Positions 33,737 through 42,701 of a stretch of 64,000 bases of DNA are shown in pieces. Location: NCBI GenBank assembly GCA_020846195.1, contig JADLEJ010000008.1, positions 1 through 64,000 on the forward strand, read 5' to 3'. Positions within the stretch are counted from its first letter, which is position 1. Every line of letters begins with the position of its first letter. This stretch comes from Nitrospira sp. (GTDB taxonomy: Bacteria; Nitrospirota; Nitrospiria; Nitrospirales; Nitrospiraceae). The notes under the pieces are model-generated. The model was given only the letters and a program-made list of their open reading frames with translations. It was not told the origin of the DNA and searched no databases. Made by a program: the position numbers and the translations under genes.

Positions 33737-36271
33737 ATGTCTCGGCTCCCAATAGAAGATGCTCTTTCGGACCTCCAGCATGCGCTCATTCGGTCCCCCA
33801 ACGGGCTCCTGACCGCCCCGCCTGGCGCCGGCAAGACCACCCGCGTGCCGCTGGCCCTGCTGGAAGCTCCCTGGCTCCAGAGCAAAAAGATCCTCATGCT
33901 GGAACCTCGGCGCCTCGCCGCCAGGGCCGCCGCACAGCGCATGGCGGCCACGCTCAACGAACGGCCCGGCGACCGCGTCGGCTATCGCATGCGGCTCGAC
34001 ACGAAAGTCGGCCCAAACACCCGCATCGAAGTCGTCACCGAAGGCATCCTGACTCGATTGCTCCAACAGGATCCCTCGCTCGACCGCTATGGCGCCATCC
34101 TCTTCGACGAGTTCCACGAACGCAGTCTTCAAGCCGACACCGGCCTGGCCCTCTGCCTCGAATCGCAGCGGCTCTTCCGCCCCGACTTGCGCCTGCTCGT
34201 CATGTCGGCCACGCTGGATTGCGGACCGGTCAGCCAGCTTCTGGGCAACGCGCCGGTCATCGTCTGCGAAGGGCGGATGTTTCCCGTCGAAACCAGATAT
34301 CTCGACGAACCGCTCACCGGCTATCTCGATGCGGTGGTCGCCAAAATCATCCGCCGCGCACTCGCGCGGGACCAGGGAAGCCTACTCGTCTTTCTGCCGG
34401 GCATGGCGGAAATTCGCCGCGTCGAACGTCAGTTGCTCGACGCGAATCTTGGACCGGCCATTCAGATCGCCCCGCTCCATGGCGACCTGCCGCAGGACGC
34501 GCAAGATGCCGCCATCGCGCCCGCGCCGCCGGGCACGAGAAAAGTGGTGCTGGCCACCGCCATCGCTGAAACCAGCTTGACCATCGACGGCATACGAGTC
34601 GTGATCGATGCCGGCCTGCTGCGCGTGCCGCGCTTCGATCCAGGGTCGGGACTCACGCGGCTCGAGACGATTCGCGTGACGCAAGACTCCGCTGAACAGC
34701 GGCGCGGGCGGGCCGGCCGTGTGGAGCCGGGCGTCTGCTACCGGCTCTGGACTGAGCGAGAACAGGCCGCGCTCGCCGCGCGCCGCCCCCCTGAAATGCT
34801 GGATGCCGATCTGACCTCGCTCGTCTTGGAGCTGGCTCTCTGGGGAACGGCCGATCCGTCTGAACTTGCCTGGCTTACCCCGCCGCCCGCTGGATCAGTC
34901 GCCCAGGCATCGGATCTTCTGATTCGCATAGGCGCCTTGGATGCATCGGGACACATCACGACCCATGGCAGGAAAATGGCCGAGCTGGCGCTGCATCCGC
35001 GACTGTCCCACATGCTGTTGAAAGCCGGACCACTGGGCCTCGCGGATCTAGCCTGCGACCTTGCCGCGCTGTTGGGCGAACGCGATCTCCTCCGTGGACC
35101 GGCAGGACGGCAGCAGGCCGACATACGCAGCAGACTCGATGTCTTGCACGGCCAGCACGACCATGCCGCTGGCGCGACCGTTGACCGTGGGGTCTATCAT
35201 CGCGTCACCAGGACGGCAGACCTCTGGCGGCAACAGCTCACGCGGCGCGCAACAGCCGCACCGGCCTCGCCCCGCCGGAATCCGCACGAAGCGGGCCTCC
35301 TGCTCGCCCTCGCCTATCCGGACCGGATTGCGCAACGGCAAAGCAGCCAAGACGGCACTGCCGCGCGCTATGTGCTGGCCAACGGCCGTGGCGCCCACTT
35401 CCCCGCGCCCGACCCGCTCGGGTCGGAGCCCTACCTCGCCATTGCCGAGCTGGACGGCGGCGCGCAATGGGCCAGGATTGAATTGGCTGCGCCGATTTCG
35501 CAGATCGAAATCGAAACGCTCTATGCCGGTCAGATCGTCGAAACAGAAGCCGTCACCTGGGATGAGAAATCGCAAGCGGTCCAGGCGCTGCGTCAGCGGC
35601 GATTGGGCGGGCTGATTCTCTCGCAGAAAACCCTCTCCAAGCCGGATGCCGCCACGATTGCCGCCGCATTGCTCCAAGGCCTGCGCCAGGCCGGATTGCA
35701 CACCTTGGCCTGGACCGCAGACCTGCGGCAATGGCAAGCGCGCGTGCAATTTCTCAGGCGGACCGGCGGCGCCGATTCGCCCTGGCCGGATCTGTCCGAT
35801 GAACACTTGTCGCAGACGCTGGAGCAATGGCTCGGCCCGTATCTCGCAGGCATCACTACGCTTGATCGCGTGAAACGGATGGATCTCACTCAACCGCTCC
35901 ATGCGCTCTTGAATTGGGATCTGCAACGGCAGCTCGAACGCCTCGCCCCAACGCATCTCACGGTTCCAAGCGGCTCGAATATCCGGGTGGACTATGAAAG
36001 CGCGGAGATTCCGATTTTGGCCGTGCGGCTGCAAGAACTTTTCGGCTGCCAGGACACGCCCCGCGTGGCAGGCGAGAAAGTGCCCGTGATGCTGCATCTT
36101 CTCTCACCGGCCAAGCGCCCAGTTCAAGTGACGAAAGATCTGGCCAGCTTTTGGAAATCCGCCTATGTCGAAGTGAAAAAAGAACTCCGTGGGCGCTACC
36201 CCAAACATTCCTGGCCCGACGATCCCCTCACCGCTCCGCCGACGGCGAAAGCCAAGCGGCGCACGCACTAA
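33737..36271 (+). CDS. hrpB: ATP-dependent helicase HrpB (DEAH family)
   Basis: The 844-residue protein has the HrpB layout. Motif I is APPGAGKTTR, motif II is DEFHER (DExH type), motif III VMSATL, then SLTIDGIRVVIDAG and motif VI RRGRAGRVEPGVCYRLW. The HrpB-specific C-terminal region follows, with VPSGSNIRVDYE and FGCQDTPRVAGEKVPV. The biological role of HrpB is not well defined; RNA helicase activity is inferred. I placed the start at MSRLPIEDALSDLQ (33737) because this matches the family N-terminus, whereas the upstream open frame back to 33485 does not. Confidence 0.93.
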   Translation: MSRLPIEDALSDLQHALIRSPNGLLTAPPGAGKTTRVPLALLEAPWLQSKKILMLEPRRLAARAAAQRMAATLNERPGDRVGYRMRLDTKVGPNTRIEVVTEGILTRLLQQDPSLDRYGAILFDEFHERSLQADTGLALCLESQRLFRPDLRLLVMSATLDCGPVSQLLGNAPVIVCEGRMFPVETRYLDEPLTGYLDAVVAKIIRRALARDQGSLLVFLPGMAEIRRVERQLLDANLGPAIQIAPLHGDLPQDAQDAAIAPAPPGTRKVVLATAIAETSLTIDGIRVVIDAGLLRVPRFDPGSGLTRLETIRVTQDSAEQRRGRAGRVEPGVCYRLWTEREQAALAARRPPEMLDADLTSLVLELALWGTADPSELAWLTPPPAGSVAQASDLLIRIGALDASGHITTHGRKMAELALHPRLSHMLLKAGPLGLADLACDLAALLGERDLLRGPAGRQQADIRSRLDVLHGQHDHAAGATVDRGVYHRVTRTADLWRQQLTRRATAAPASPRRNPHEAGLLLALAYPDRIAQRQSSQDGTAARYVLANGRGAHFPAPDPLGSEPYLAIAELDGGAQWARIELAAPISQIEIETLYAGQIVETEAVTWDEKSQAVQALRQRRLGGLILSQKTLSKPDAATIAAALLQGLRQAGLHTLAWTADLRQWQARVQFLRRTGGADSPWPDLSDEHLSQTLEQWLGPYLAGITTLDRVKRMDLTQPLHALLNWDLQRQLERLAPTHLTVPSGSNIRVDYESAEIPILAVRLQELFGCQDTPRVAGEKVPVMLHLLSPAKRPVQVTKDLASFWKSAYVEVKKELRGRYPKHSWPDDPLTAPPTAKAKRRTH

Positions 36272-36326
36272 TGCCCATCATAAGTAGGATGGTGCCTTCC
36301 TCCTGAATCCTCGTATAGTGCGGACC

Positions 36327-36971
36327 ATGCACAGGATTGTCCTCGCCATACTCGGAGCCATCCTCTCGGTCCTCCCGGCTTCGCTCAACGCTAAATCCCC
36401 TTCATCGCTGCCGCCGCCGACCTTCGACGTGCCCTTCGACGATATCGATCCAGCCGCCGCGCAGGCGGAACTCACCCAACAGATCGCCGAATTTCTCCAC
36501 CGTTTGCAAACGGATTGGGGATCGAGCCCGGAGTCGATTCGCGAGAAAGTGACCGGCGACATTGAGCGGGACGAGCGGGAAACCCTGGTTGTAGCGAAAC
36601 GCTTTGCGGATCATGGCGTGTTGGAAGGCTACGATTTCCATGGAGGCGCGCTGATCGCCGGGCAATATGTCGTCTTGCAGAGACCGGTGAACGGACTGAA
36701 CGAATTCATCGACTACTACACAGCGCTCAAGACCTCCTTAGCCAAGGCCTATGGGCAGCCGGCGGACGACCAATTCATCTGGAGCAACGATCTCTATCAG
36801 CCGCTTCCCGACTATTGGGGCATCGCCGTGCAAATGGGCCATCTCCGCTACGCCGCGAGATGGACCAGGCCCGACGGCACGATTACGATTGAGCTCACCG
36901 GCAATCACCATAGCCGGCTCACGATCGACTACCGCAGAACCCTGTCCATCGAGCCCTCTCGACAGACCTAG
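36327..36971 (+). CDS. secreted hypothetical protein
   Basis: This 214-residue protein starts MHRIVLAILGAILSVLPASLNA, a typical signal peptide. The mature region is soluble and mixed, with DVPFDDIDPAAAQAELTQQI and a C-terminal GTITIELTGNHHSRLTIDY strand pair. No known family is evident to me. A TATAGT box (36314-36319) ends 7 nt before the ATG, which again suggests a leaderless transcript. An in-frame GTG at 36318 overlaps that box and is less likely. Confidence 0.6.
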   Translation: MHRIVLAILGAILSVLPASLNAKSPSSLPPPTFDVPFDDIDPAAAQAELTQQIAEFLHRLQTDWGSSPESIREKVTGDIERDERETLVVAKRFADHGVLEGYDFHGGALIAGQYVVLQRPVNGLNEFIDYYTALKTSLAKAYGQPADDQFIWSNDLYQPLPDYWGIAVQMGHLRYAARWTRPDGTITIELTGNHHSRLTIDYRRTLSIEPSRQT

Positions 36972-37069
36972 CCCCTGGCGATGAGTGGTAACTTCAGCCG
37001 ATCCCAGCCTTGAGGTGATGGGCCGACCCAGCTACACTGCCATCCTATCGATCGCACATCATCGGGATC

Positions 37070-37834
37070 ATGAACAGACCATCGACAACGCCAGGACAAC
37101 CGGCAGCGGACAACATTAAGCGAGTCACGCTGGACCGCCTGTTTTCAAAACTGGGATTGGCGAGCCGGAGCATCGCGCAGGAATGGATCGGCGCCGGACG
37201 AGTCCGCGTCAATCAGCGCGTGGTCCGAAACCCCGAGACCTGGGTGGCCTGGCCCGGCGACAACATTCAGCTCGATGAGCAACCAATCAAGCCGGGCGTC
37301 CCCCGGTTCATCCTCTTTCATAAACCCAAAGGGGTCGTCACCACCCACCGGGATGAGCAAGGCCGGAAAACCATTTTCGATGTCTTGCCTCCTGAGCTGA
37401 ACAGCCTGCACGCGGTCGGGCGGCTGGACCAAGCCACGAGCGGACTCCTCCTCCTGACGAACGATACCGCCCTCTCCAGCTCTCTCACCGATCCAATGAA
37501 CAAGGTGCCCCGGCGCTATCTAGTCACGGTACGCGGAGAGGTCACGGAAACGACTCGCGTGGATAGCCTCGCGGGGCTCACGGATGAAGGGGAACTGTTG
37601 CGCTGCGAGAGCGTGACGATTCAGAAACGTTCAGGGCGGGAATCGCATCTCGATGTGATCTTGACGGAGGGAAAGAACCGGGAGATCCGGCGGCTCTTCA
37701 ACGCGCTGGGGCATGAAGTCATCCGGCTGCGGCGCATTCAATACGGCCCCTTCGCCATCGGCGACCTCCCGCCCGGCGCCTGGCGGGAGATTCCAATAGA
37801 AGAAGTGCGGCTGGCGCTCCAATCAGGTACATAG
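37070..37834 (+). CDS. RsuA/RluB-family rRNA pseudouridine synthase
   Basis: The 254 residues contain an S4 RNA-binding domain (about 18-65, VTLDRLFSKLGLASR) and the synthase domain with the catalytic Asp in GRLDQATSGLLLLTND. The KPKGVVTT segment and the EGKNREIRRLF motif, both diagnostic of the RluB/E/F group, are present. It isomerises a uridine in 23S rRNA; which position cannot be read from sequence. An N-terminal stretch rich in Pro and Ala precedes S4. The frame starts at ATG with no strong ribosome site. Confidence 0.92.
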   Translation: MNRPSTTPGQPAADNIKRVTLDRLFSKLGLASRSIAQEWIGAGRVRVNQRVVRNPETWVAWPGDNIQLDEQPIKPGVPRFILFHKPKGVVTTHRDEQGRKTIFDVLPPELNSLHAVGRLDQATSGLLLLTNDTALSSSLTDPMNKVPRRYLVTVRGEVTETTRVDSLAGLTDEGELLRCESVTIQKRSGRESHLDVILTEGKNREIRRLFNALGHEVIRLRRIQYGPFAIGDLPPGAWREIPIEEVRLALQSGT

Positions 37835-37850
37835 ACCGGGGCACATTGTT

Positions 37851-37910
37851 GACGGTGAGTTTCTGAGCACTGCGAGAACGCCGCTGGCGGACTTTTTCAG
37901 CAACCGGCTA
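37851..37910. repeat. stop-codon-associated repeat, second full-core copy
   Basis: The 60-nt core aligns without gaps to 11050-11109, sharing CGAGAACG and TTCAGCAACCG, and its last three bases are the TAG stop of the minus-strand gene that follows. It sits between the pseudouridine synthase and that gene (convergent). Confidence 0.6.
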
Positions 37911-38315
37911 GTACCCGCGCCCGGTGCTGCCGCCGCGGCCCATGCGGTCGAGAGGAAGCGCCTCGTATCGCGTCTTCAAATCGGGATGCGCGCTGAGAAA
38001 ACTCTTCACCCCCGCCTCATCGGCAAACACGTCCTTGCTCCGGCCGCGATAGTCTTCAATCGTCAACCCGTGCTTCGAGAGCAGCGCGCCGAGCTTCGTA
38101 TTGATATCCGCGCCCATTTCTTTCATCTGCTCGGGCGACGGCCGCTGGCCCTGGCCGAACTGCTCCCCGCCCTTGAAATAGTTCGTCATCATCTCGCCGA
38201 TCTCAATGCGCGCCTTCACGAACTTTTCAATATCCGCCGGCTCCGCCGCGAACCCTTCGCTCGCGAATAATGCCAACCCCAACATTAGTCCCATCATGCA
38301 CTGCGTCTTTGTCAT
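37908..38315 (-). CDS. small exported helical protein
   Basis: The 135-residue product has a signal peptide (LMLGLALFASEGFAA) and a mature region of helices ending in a Gly/Arg-rich tail (RMGRGGSTGRGY). I do not recognise the family. It resembles small periplasmic helical proteins of unknown function. The stop codon lies in the edge of the intergenic repeat described at 37851-37910. Confidence 0.55.
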   Translation of the reverse strand: MTKTQCMMGLMLGLALFASEGFAAEPADIEKFVKARIEIGEMMTNYFKGGEQFGQGQRPSPEQMKEMGADINTKLGALLSKHGLTIEDYRGRSKDVFADEAGVKSFLSAHPDLKTRYEALPLDRMGRGGSTGRGY

Positions 38316-38421
38316 CGCAAGATCCTTTCAACGAATAGATGCCAATGGTGAACGCCTGCCATGGATCATACCACCCATCGCCACACATCGCAGCAGGCAA
38401 TGCGCCCACGCCTACGACCCA

Positions 38422-38700
38422 CTAATTCGGGATATCCCTCATCCCGTCGTAGGACATGCGGGACTGGAAGGACACTTTGATCGTATCGCCGTCCTTCACG
38501 ACGGTATCCTCCGTGCCCACTTTCTTGTTTACCGAAATAAGCGCTTCGCGGCTGTCGATGAATCGAAGCAATGGCCCCAAGGTCTCTGCATTCGCTTCAA
38601 TCAATTTTCTGACGGTCGTGGCCTCAGAAACGGCAATGGAGAATTCGTTCTCCCCGACCGCATCTTGAATCGCTCTGCCAAAAACCAATACGGTAATCAT
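38422..38700 (-). CDS. MoaD/ThiS-like ubiquitin-fold protein without terminal Gly-Gly
   Basis: The 92-residue protein has the ThiS/MoaD beta-grasp pattern: MITVLVFGRAIQDAVG, then TTVRKLIEAN, FIDSREALISVNKKV and DGDTIKVSF. The C-terminus reads SYDGMRDIPN and lacks the Gly-Gly needed for thiocarboxylation. A function as a sulfur carrier is therefore doubtful unless the end is processed. It stands apart from the oxidase genes by 84 bp on the same strand. Known ThiS-like proteins without GG are sometimes structural or regulatory; that is an inference. Confidence 0.65.
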   Translation of the reverse strand: MITVLVFGRAIQDAVGENEFSIAVSEATTVRKLIEANAETLGPLLRFIDSREALISVNKKVGTEDTVVKDGDTIKVSFQSRMSYDGMRDIPN

Positions 38701-38784
38701 TGCGATGTACTCCTCACAGATCGGCCCCCTCTGGCGCTCGGCTTCATCCGACTTCCCTCATTTGTCACGCATCGCCCTAACAGG

Positions 38785-39024
38785 TCACTGCGTGCGCGCG
38801 TGGCAGCGGAAACAATCTTGTCGCTTGGGGTGGCGCACCGGCAGAGACTTGACCGCATTCGGTTGATGGCATGCTATACAGTCTTTCTCATTCGTGACGG
38901 CCTGATGCTCGGCATTCTTCGGAACAACCGGATTGCGGTCTTTCGGCGTCGGCAGCAGCGACACTCCCGCAATCACCGCAACGGCAAACGCGACAAACCA
39001 CCAATCGGCCTTTCGCAACTTCAT
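38785..39024 (-). CDS. membrane-anchored small di-heme c-type cytochrome
   Basis: The 79-residue protein has one N-terminal membrane helix (WWFVAFAVAVIAGVSLLP) and two CxxCH heme motifs (CIACH at 49-53 and CFRCH at 71-75), so two heme c groups on the periplasmic side. The start overlaps the end of the upstream oxidase by 4 bp (ATGA), strongly linking it to that enzyme as an electron acceptor. It resembles small NapC/NrfH-like or octaheme-adjacent hemoproteins only in layout. It is short and lacks a recognised partner domain. Confidence 0.78.
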   Translation of the reverse strand: MKLRKADWWFVAFAVAVIAGVSLLPTPKDRNPVVPKNAEHQAVTNEKDCIACHQPNAVKSLPVRHPKRQDCFRCHARTQ

Positions 39025-41867
39025 GGGAGAGCGATTCCTTTATTCTGCTCCGCGGCCTCGTAGGCCTCGTTCAGCAACTGCGCCACATGTTTTACCTCAG
39101 CCCGCTCCCGCAATCCGTTCTTCATCTGAATCATGCAGGCGGGACAACTCGTCGCCACCACGTCCGCTCCCACTTGTTCAACCGCCCTGGTTTTGCGCGC
39201 CAGAATCTTCTGCGACGTATTGTAGTCCTTCACAATGAACGTGCCGGCGCCACCGGCGCAACGATCCGCATCGGGCATCTCCGTAAAATTGACGCCGGGC
39301 AGCGCGGCCAGAATCTTGCGCGGCTCTTTGGTGACCCCGGCGGCCCGCAGATGACAGGACGAGTGGTAGGTCACGCACCTCGTATGCGACGTGGCCTGGC
39401 CCATCGGCGGATGTTCCGGCGACCGCGCCACGAACTCGGCGATATGGACGACCTTCTTCGCCAGGGTTTCCGCCTGCCGCTTCTCGCCGCCGTCGGCAAA
39501 CAACACGGGGTAGTCTTTGAGCATCAGCGTGCAGGAGGCGCACCCGGTCACGATGGTGTCGTAGCCAGCAAACGAGTGGATATTGAACCGGGCCCCGTCG
39601 CGAACCAGATCCTGATGCCCGTAGGTTTGCACCGGCGTGCCGGAGCAGCGCTGCGGCGGCAAGGCCGGCTCGACGCCATGTTTCCGCAGCACACCGATGA
39701 CGGCATCCCCCACGCCATCGTCGAAATAGTTCGCGGCACAGCCGTGAAAGTAGGCGACGCCTCCCGATGCGGGCTGCGTGCCAGGCTTCGGGATTAACGA
39801 TGCGTAGCGTGCGCGCAACTGCCGAGGCGCCATGCGCGGCAAGAGCAGATCGTGAGGGAGCTTGGCGGTCGGAGCCAGGGCCTTCAGCACCAGCCCGGCG
39901 CCCCATTCAATGACGCGCCTGACAACCGGCCGGTCCCACAGGGGTTGGGTCCGTCCCAGGAATTGGAGAAACGGCGCGAACGACGTGCCTCTGGCCTGCC
40001 AGCGAAAGATCCATCCGGCAAAACGATTGGGATGCTCCGCCCGCTTCTTCAGAATGAGGTCGGAGACATCGACGCCCGCCGGGCAGGCCGTCCGGCAAGA
40101 CTTGCAATTAAGGCAGGCCTCCACCACCCGCTTTGAATTGAGGTAGCTGTAGTCCTTCGACGTGACGATCTCGAACCAGCCGCGCGAGCTCATGTCCTCC
40201 GATTGAAAGACGTCGTAGACGGGGCACACGGCGTTGCACTTCGCGCAGGTCGCGCAGGATTTCGAGAGTCGCGTGTAGTCGATATGCTCCGTGAACGGCG
40301 CATCGCTGATCTTGATGCCGGGGTTGAGGACGTTGCCGGGATCGAACGCCCGCTTCACCTTCACGAACAGCCCGTACAACTCGTCGCCGAACATTTTCCG
40401 GACGTACTCGGCGCGGATGCGGCCATCGCCATGCTCGCCACAGATCGAGCCGCCGAAGCGCGACAGCACTGTCGCATGAATCTCATGATAGCCCTGCACC
40501 ATCTTGTCGAAATCCTGGCGGTCATTCACATTCAGCAGCGGCACGATATGGGCATTCCCGTTGCCGATATGACCGAAGATCGCGACCGGAACCCGCTGCC
40601 CGGCGAAAAACTCTTCCAGGTATCTCATCAATTCGCTGATCCGCTCGGCCCGCACGACGACATCGTCCACGAAGTTGATCGGTTTTTTTTGCGGATCGAA
40701 TCGATAGAGGGTCGGATACAAGGCTTTGCGCGCTTTCCAGAGTTGCTCGCGGCGCTCCGGATCGAAGGCAAGCGTCAGCTCGCCGGCCAGCCGAAACTGG
40801 CGGCAGGCGGCGGCCATCTGCTCGGCGCGCTCATGCAGATCGACGTCGACTGAATCCGCGTCCACTTCGACCAAGAGCGTCGCGGCGGCCTCGGCTGGAA
40901 TGCCATGCTTAGCCCGGCCGATGAGATCCAGCGTATTGCCATCCATGACCTCCAGCGCGCTGGGCTGCAACCGCAGCAAATGCGGCACCGCCTCGCCCAC
41001 TTCTTCCAAGTGCTTGAAATGGATCAAGGCCGTGAGCGTCGCCTTCGGCTTTTCCACGAGTGTCAGCGTGGCCTCGCTCACCACGCCCAGCGTGCCCTCG
41101 CTGCCGACAAAGAGCTTGGGCACATCGAACATTCCGTTCGCCAGACCGTCCGCCAGACCGAAGAGATTGTAGCCGCAACTATTTTTGCTCACCGTCGGCT
41201 TCTTAGCGGCAATGAGATCCGCATGCGCTTGCAGCAAGGCAAATATCTCGCGCAACGCCGGAACCGTGGCCAGCAGACTTTCCAAGCCCGGCTCGTTCAA
41301 TCCGTAGGATCGCGCATCCAGCCACCGCTCGGACGCGAGGCAGAGCCGCAGGCTCCGTACATTGTCTTTCACCGCGCCGTATCGCAGCGTGTGGGGACCG
41401 GACGAATTGTTCGCCAGCATGCCGCCGAGCTTGCACATGTCTCCACTGGAAGGATCGGGCCCGAACAACAATCCCTGACGGCTCAATTGCCGGTTCAACT
41501 CCGCCAGGACGATGCCGGGCTGCACGCGCGCCCACTTCTCCTCTGGATTCACTTCAAGAATCCGGTTCAAGCGGGAGACATCGAGCACGATGCCACTCCC
41601 GACAGCCGACCCGGTGAGATTCGTCCCGGCGGCGCGAGGGGTAAGCGGAATGCCGCGAGCCGCGGCATAGCGAATGGTCGCCGCGATGTCCTCTTCGGAC
41701 TCCACGAGGACCACGGCTTTCGGCTCCATGCGATAAATACTGGCATCCACCGCATAGGCCGTCTTCGTAGGAAAATCGTCTTTGACTTTCTCGGACCCGA
41801 GTTGGGCGCGAAGGTCAGCGGCAATCGCATGCGAACGGTCTGGCAGAATGAGAGTTGGTGCAGTCAT
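39021..41867 (-). CDS. FAD-linked 2-hydroxyacid oxidase fused to a Fe-S/CCG subunit
   Basis: The 948 residues join two proteins that are often separate. Residues 1-500 form the PCMH FAD-binding domain (TPRAAGTNLTGSAVGSGIVLDVSRLN) and the FAD-oxidase C-domain (GEHGDGRIRAEYVRKMFG), as in D-lactate/glycolate oxidases. Next come two 4Fe-4S motifs, CATCAKCNAVCP and CLNCKSCRTACP, then CCG domains with FHGCAANYFDDG, TGCASCTLMLKDYP, YHSSCHL and ATSCPACMIQM, as in GlcF/LldE. It should oxidise a 2-hydroxyacid such as D-lactate, glycolate or 2-hydroxyglutarate and pass electrons through Fe-S to the overlapping cytochrome. The exact substrate is unknown. Confidence 0.88.
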   Translation of the reverse strand: MTAPTLILPDRSHAIAADLRAQLGSEKVKDDFPTKTAYAVDASIYRMEPKAVVLVESEEDIAATIRYAAARGIPLTPRAAGTNLTGSAVGSGIVLDVSRLNRILEVNPEEKWARVQPGIVLAELNRQLSRQGLLFGPDPSSGDMCKLGGMLANNSSGPHTLRYGAVKDNVRSLRLCLASERWLDARSYGLNEPGLESLLATVPALREIFALLQAHADLIAAKKPTVSKNSCGYNLFGLADGLANGMFDVPKLFVGSEGTLGVVSEATLTLVEKPKATLTALIHFKHLEEVGEAVPHLLRLQPSALEVMDGNTLDLIGRAKHGIPAEAAATLLVEVDADSVDVDLHERAEQMAAACRQFRLAGELTLAFDPERREQLWKARKALYPTLYRFDPQKKPINFVDDVVVRAERISELMRYLEEFFAGQRVPVAIFGHIGNGNAHIVPLLNVNDRQDFDKMVQGYHEIHATVLSRFGGSICGEHGDGRIRAEYVRKMFGDELYGLFVKVKRAFDPGNVLNPGIKISDAPFTEHIDYTRLSKSCATCAKCNAVCPVYDVFQSEDMSSRGWFEIVTSKDYSYLNSKRVVEACLNCKSCRTACPAGVDVSDLILKKRAEHPNRFAGWIFRWQARGTSFAPFLQFLGRTQPLWDRPVVRRVIEWGAGLVLKALAPTAKLPHDLLLPRMAPRQLRARYASLIPKPGTQPASGGVAYFHGCAANYFDDGVGDAVIGVLRKHGVEPALPPQRCSGTPVQTYGHQDLVRDGARFNIHSFAGYDTIVTGCASCTLMLKDYPVLFADGGEKRQAETLAKKVVHIAEFVARSPEHPPMGQATSHTRCVTYHSSCHLRAAGVTKEPRKILAALPGVNFTEMPDADRCAGGAGTFIVKDYNTSQKILARKTRAVEQVGADVVATSCPACMIQMKNGLRERAEVKHVAQLLNEAYEAAEQNKGIALP

Positions 41868-41882
41868 AAGGTAAAGTGGCGC

Positions 41883-41912
41883 ATTTTAGACGGTCCAGGA
41901 GCGCCAGAACAA
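41883..41912 (-). promoter_or_regulatory. promoter candidate for the oxidase-cytochrome pair
   Basis: On the minus strand TTGTTC (41912-41907) and TAAAAT (41888-41883) are separated by 18 bp, with TAAAAT 15 nt before the ATG at 41867. The leader would be about 8 nt with no Shine-Dalgarno. Confidence 0.4.
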
Positions 41913-41969
41913 GACCGCCACCGCGTTTGAGGGCTGAATATATCGGCCCAATCATCGGCGCGGCGTTGC

Positions 41970-41998
41970 TTGATAAATGAAGAAGAGTTCTCTATACC
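41970..41998 (+). promoter_or_regulatory. sigma70 promoter candidate for the Slp lipoprotein
   Basis: TTGATA (41970-41975) and TATACC (41993-41998) are spaced by 17 bp. The gene starts about 54 nt downstream at 42052, after an AGGA ribosome site. Confidence 0.45.
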
Positions 41999-42051
41999 TA
42001 GGTCGCTGACCGCATCCGGTTTCTGGCAAGAGTATGAGGCAGGACACTCGC

Positions 42052-42636
42052 ATGAATACGGCAACCGCACGGCATCTCCTTCGGCTGGCCATCGCGACTG
42101 GCATGCGCCGGGCGGCCGCTCGGGCGTTTGGGCCGATCGCGTTGAGCCTTGCGCTCTTTACGATCGCAGGATGCAGCACGGCTGTTCCCTCTCGCTATCT
42201 GGATCACGCGGTTCCGCACACGACGTTGACGGCAATCGCCTCGGCTCCGGACAACTATCGAGGCCGCATGGTCATATTGGGCGGCACCATCGTCGGCGAG
42301 ACTATCCGCGCAGATCAGCTCTGGCTGCATGTCCGCAATCGTCCGCTCGATGAAGATTATATCCCACAGCTTCCGCCAAGCCCCGACGATCCGGAAGCGG
42401 CAGAATATTGGGTCGTCGTCGAGGTCACCCAACGATTCCCCCCGTCCTATCACCGATGGGCTGATATGATCCTCGCGGGATATGTCGCCGGGCGGACTCC
42501 CTCGAAAGAAATCATTATCAAGCTGGCCTATGCGCGCGGCCGCAATCTCGACCTGTCTTCGTACGATGCATGGGATCACCCGGAATACGCGACATTTGTG
42601 CCGTCCTCAATCGCCATTGAATACATATGGGAATAA
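42052..42636 (+). CDS. Slp-family outer-membrane lipoprotein
   Basis: The 194-residue product has a long basic signal peptide ending in IAGC (lipobox Cys), then the Slp-type domain: HTTLTAIASAPDNYRGRMVILGGTIV, a Trp-rich WLHVRNRPL segment and DYIPQLPPSPDDP, then YVAGRTPSKEIIIKLAYARG. Slp proteins are starvation-inducible outer-membrane lipoproteins of unclear function. AGGA at 7-nt spacing supports the ATG at 42052; an ATG at 42034 is in frame and may also be used. It is divergent from the oxidase gene. Confidence 0.82.
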   Translation: MNTATARHLLRLAIATGMRRAAARAFGPIALSLALFTIAGCSTAVPSRYLDHAVPHTTLTAIASAPDNYRGRMVILGGTIVGETIRADQLWLHVRNRPLDEDYIPQLPPSPDDPEAAEYWVVVEVTQRFPPSYHRWADMILAGYVAGRTPSKEIIIKLAYARGRNLDLSSYDAWDHPEYATFVPSSIAIEYIWE

Positions 42637-42701
42637 CGCACGCGGCCTCAGCCTGCCCGCTGCTGGCTAATCGATAGGCGCCGCTCCACCCTCTAGGCTC
42701 C

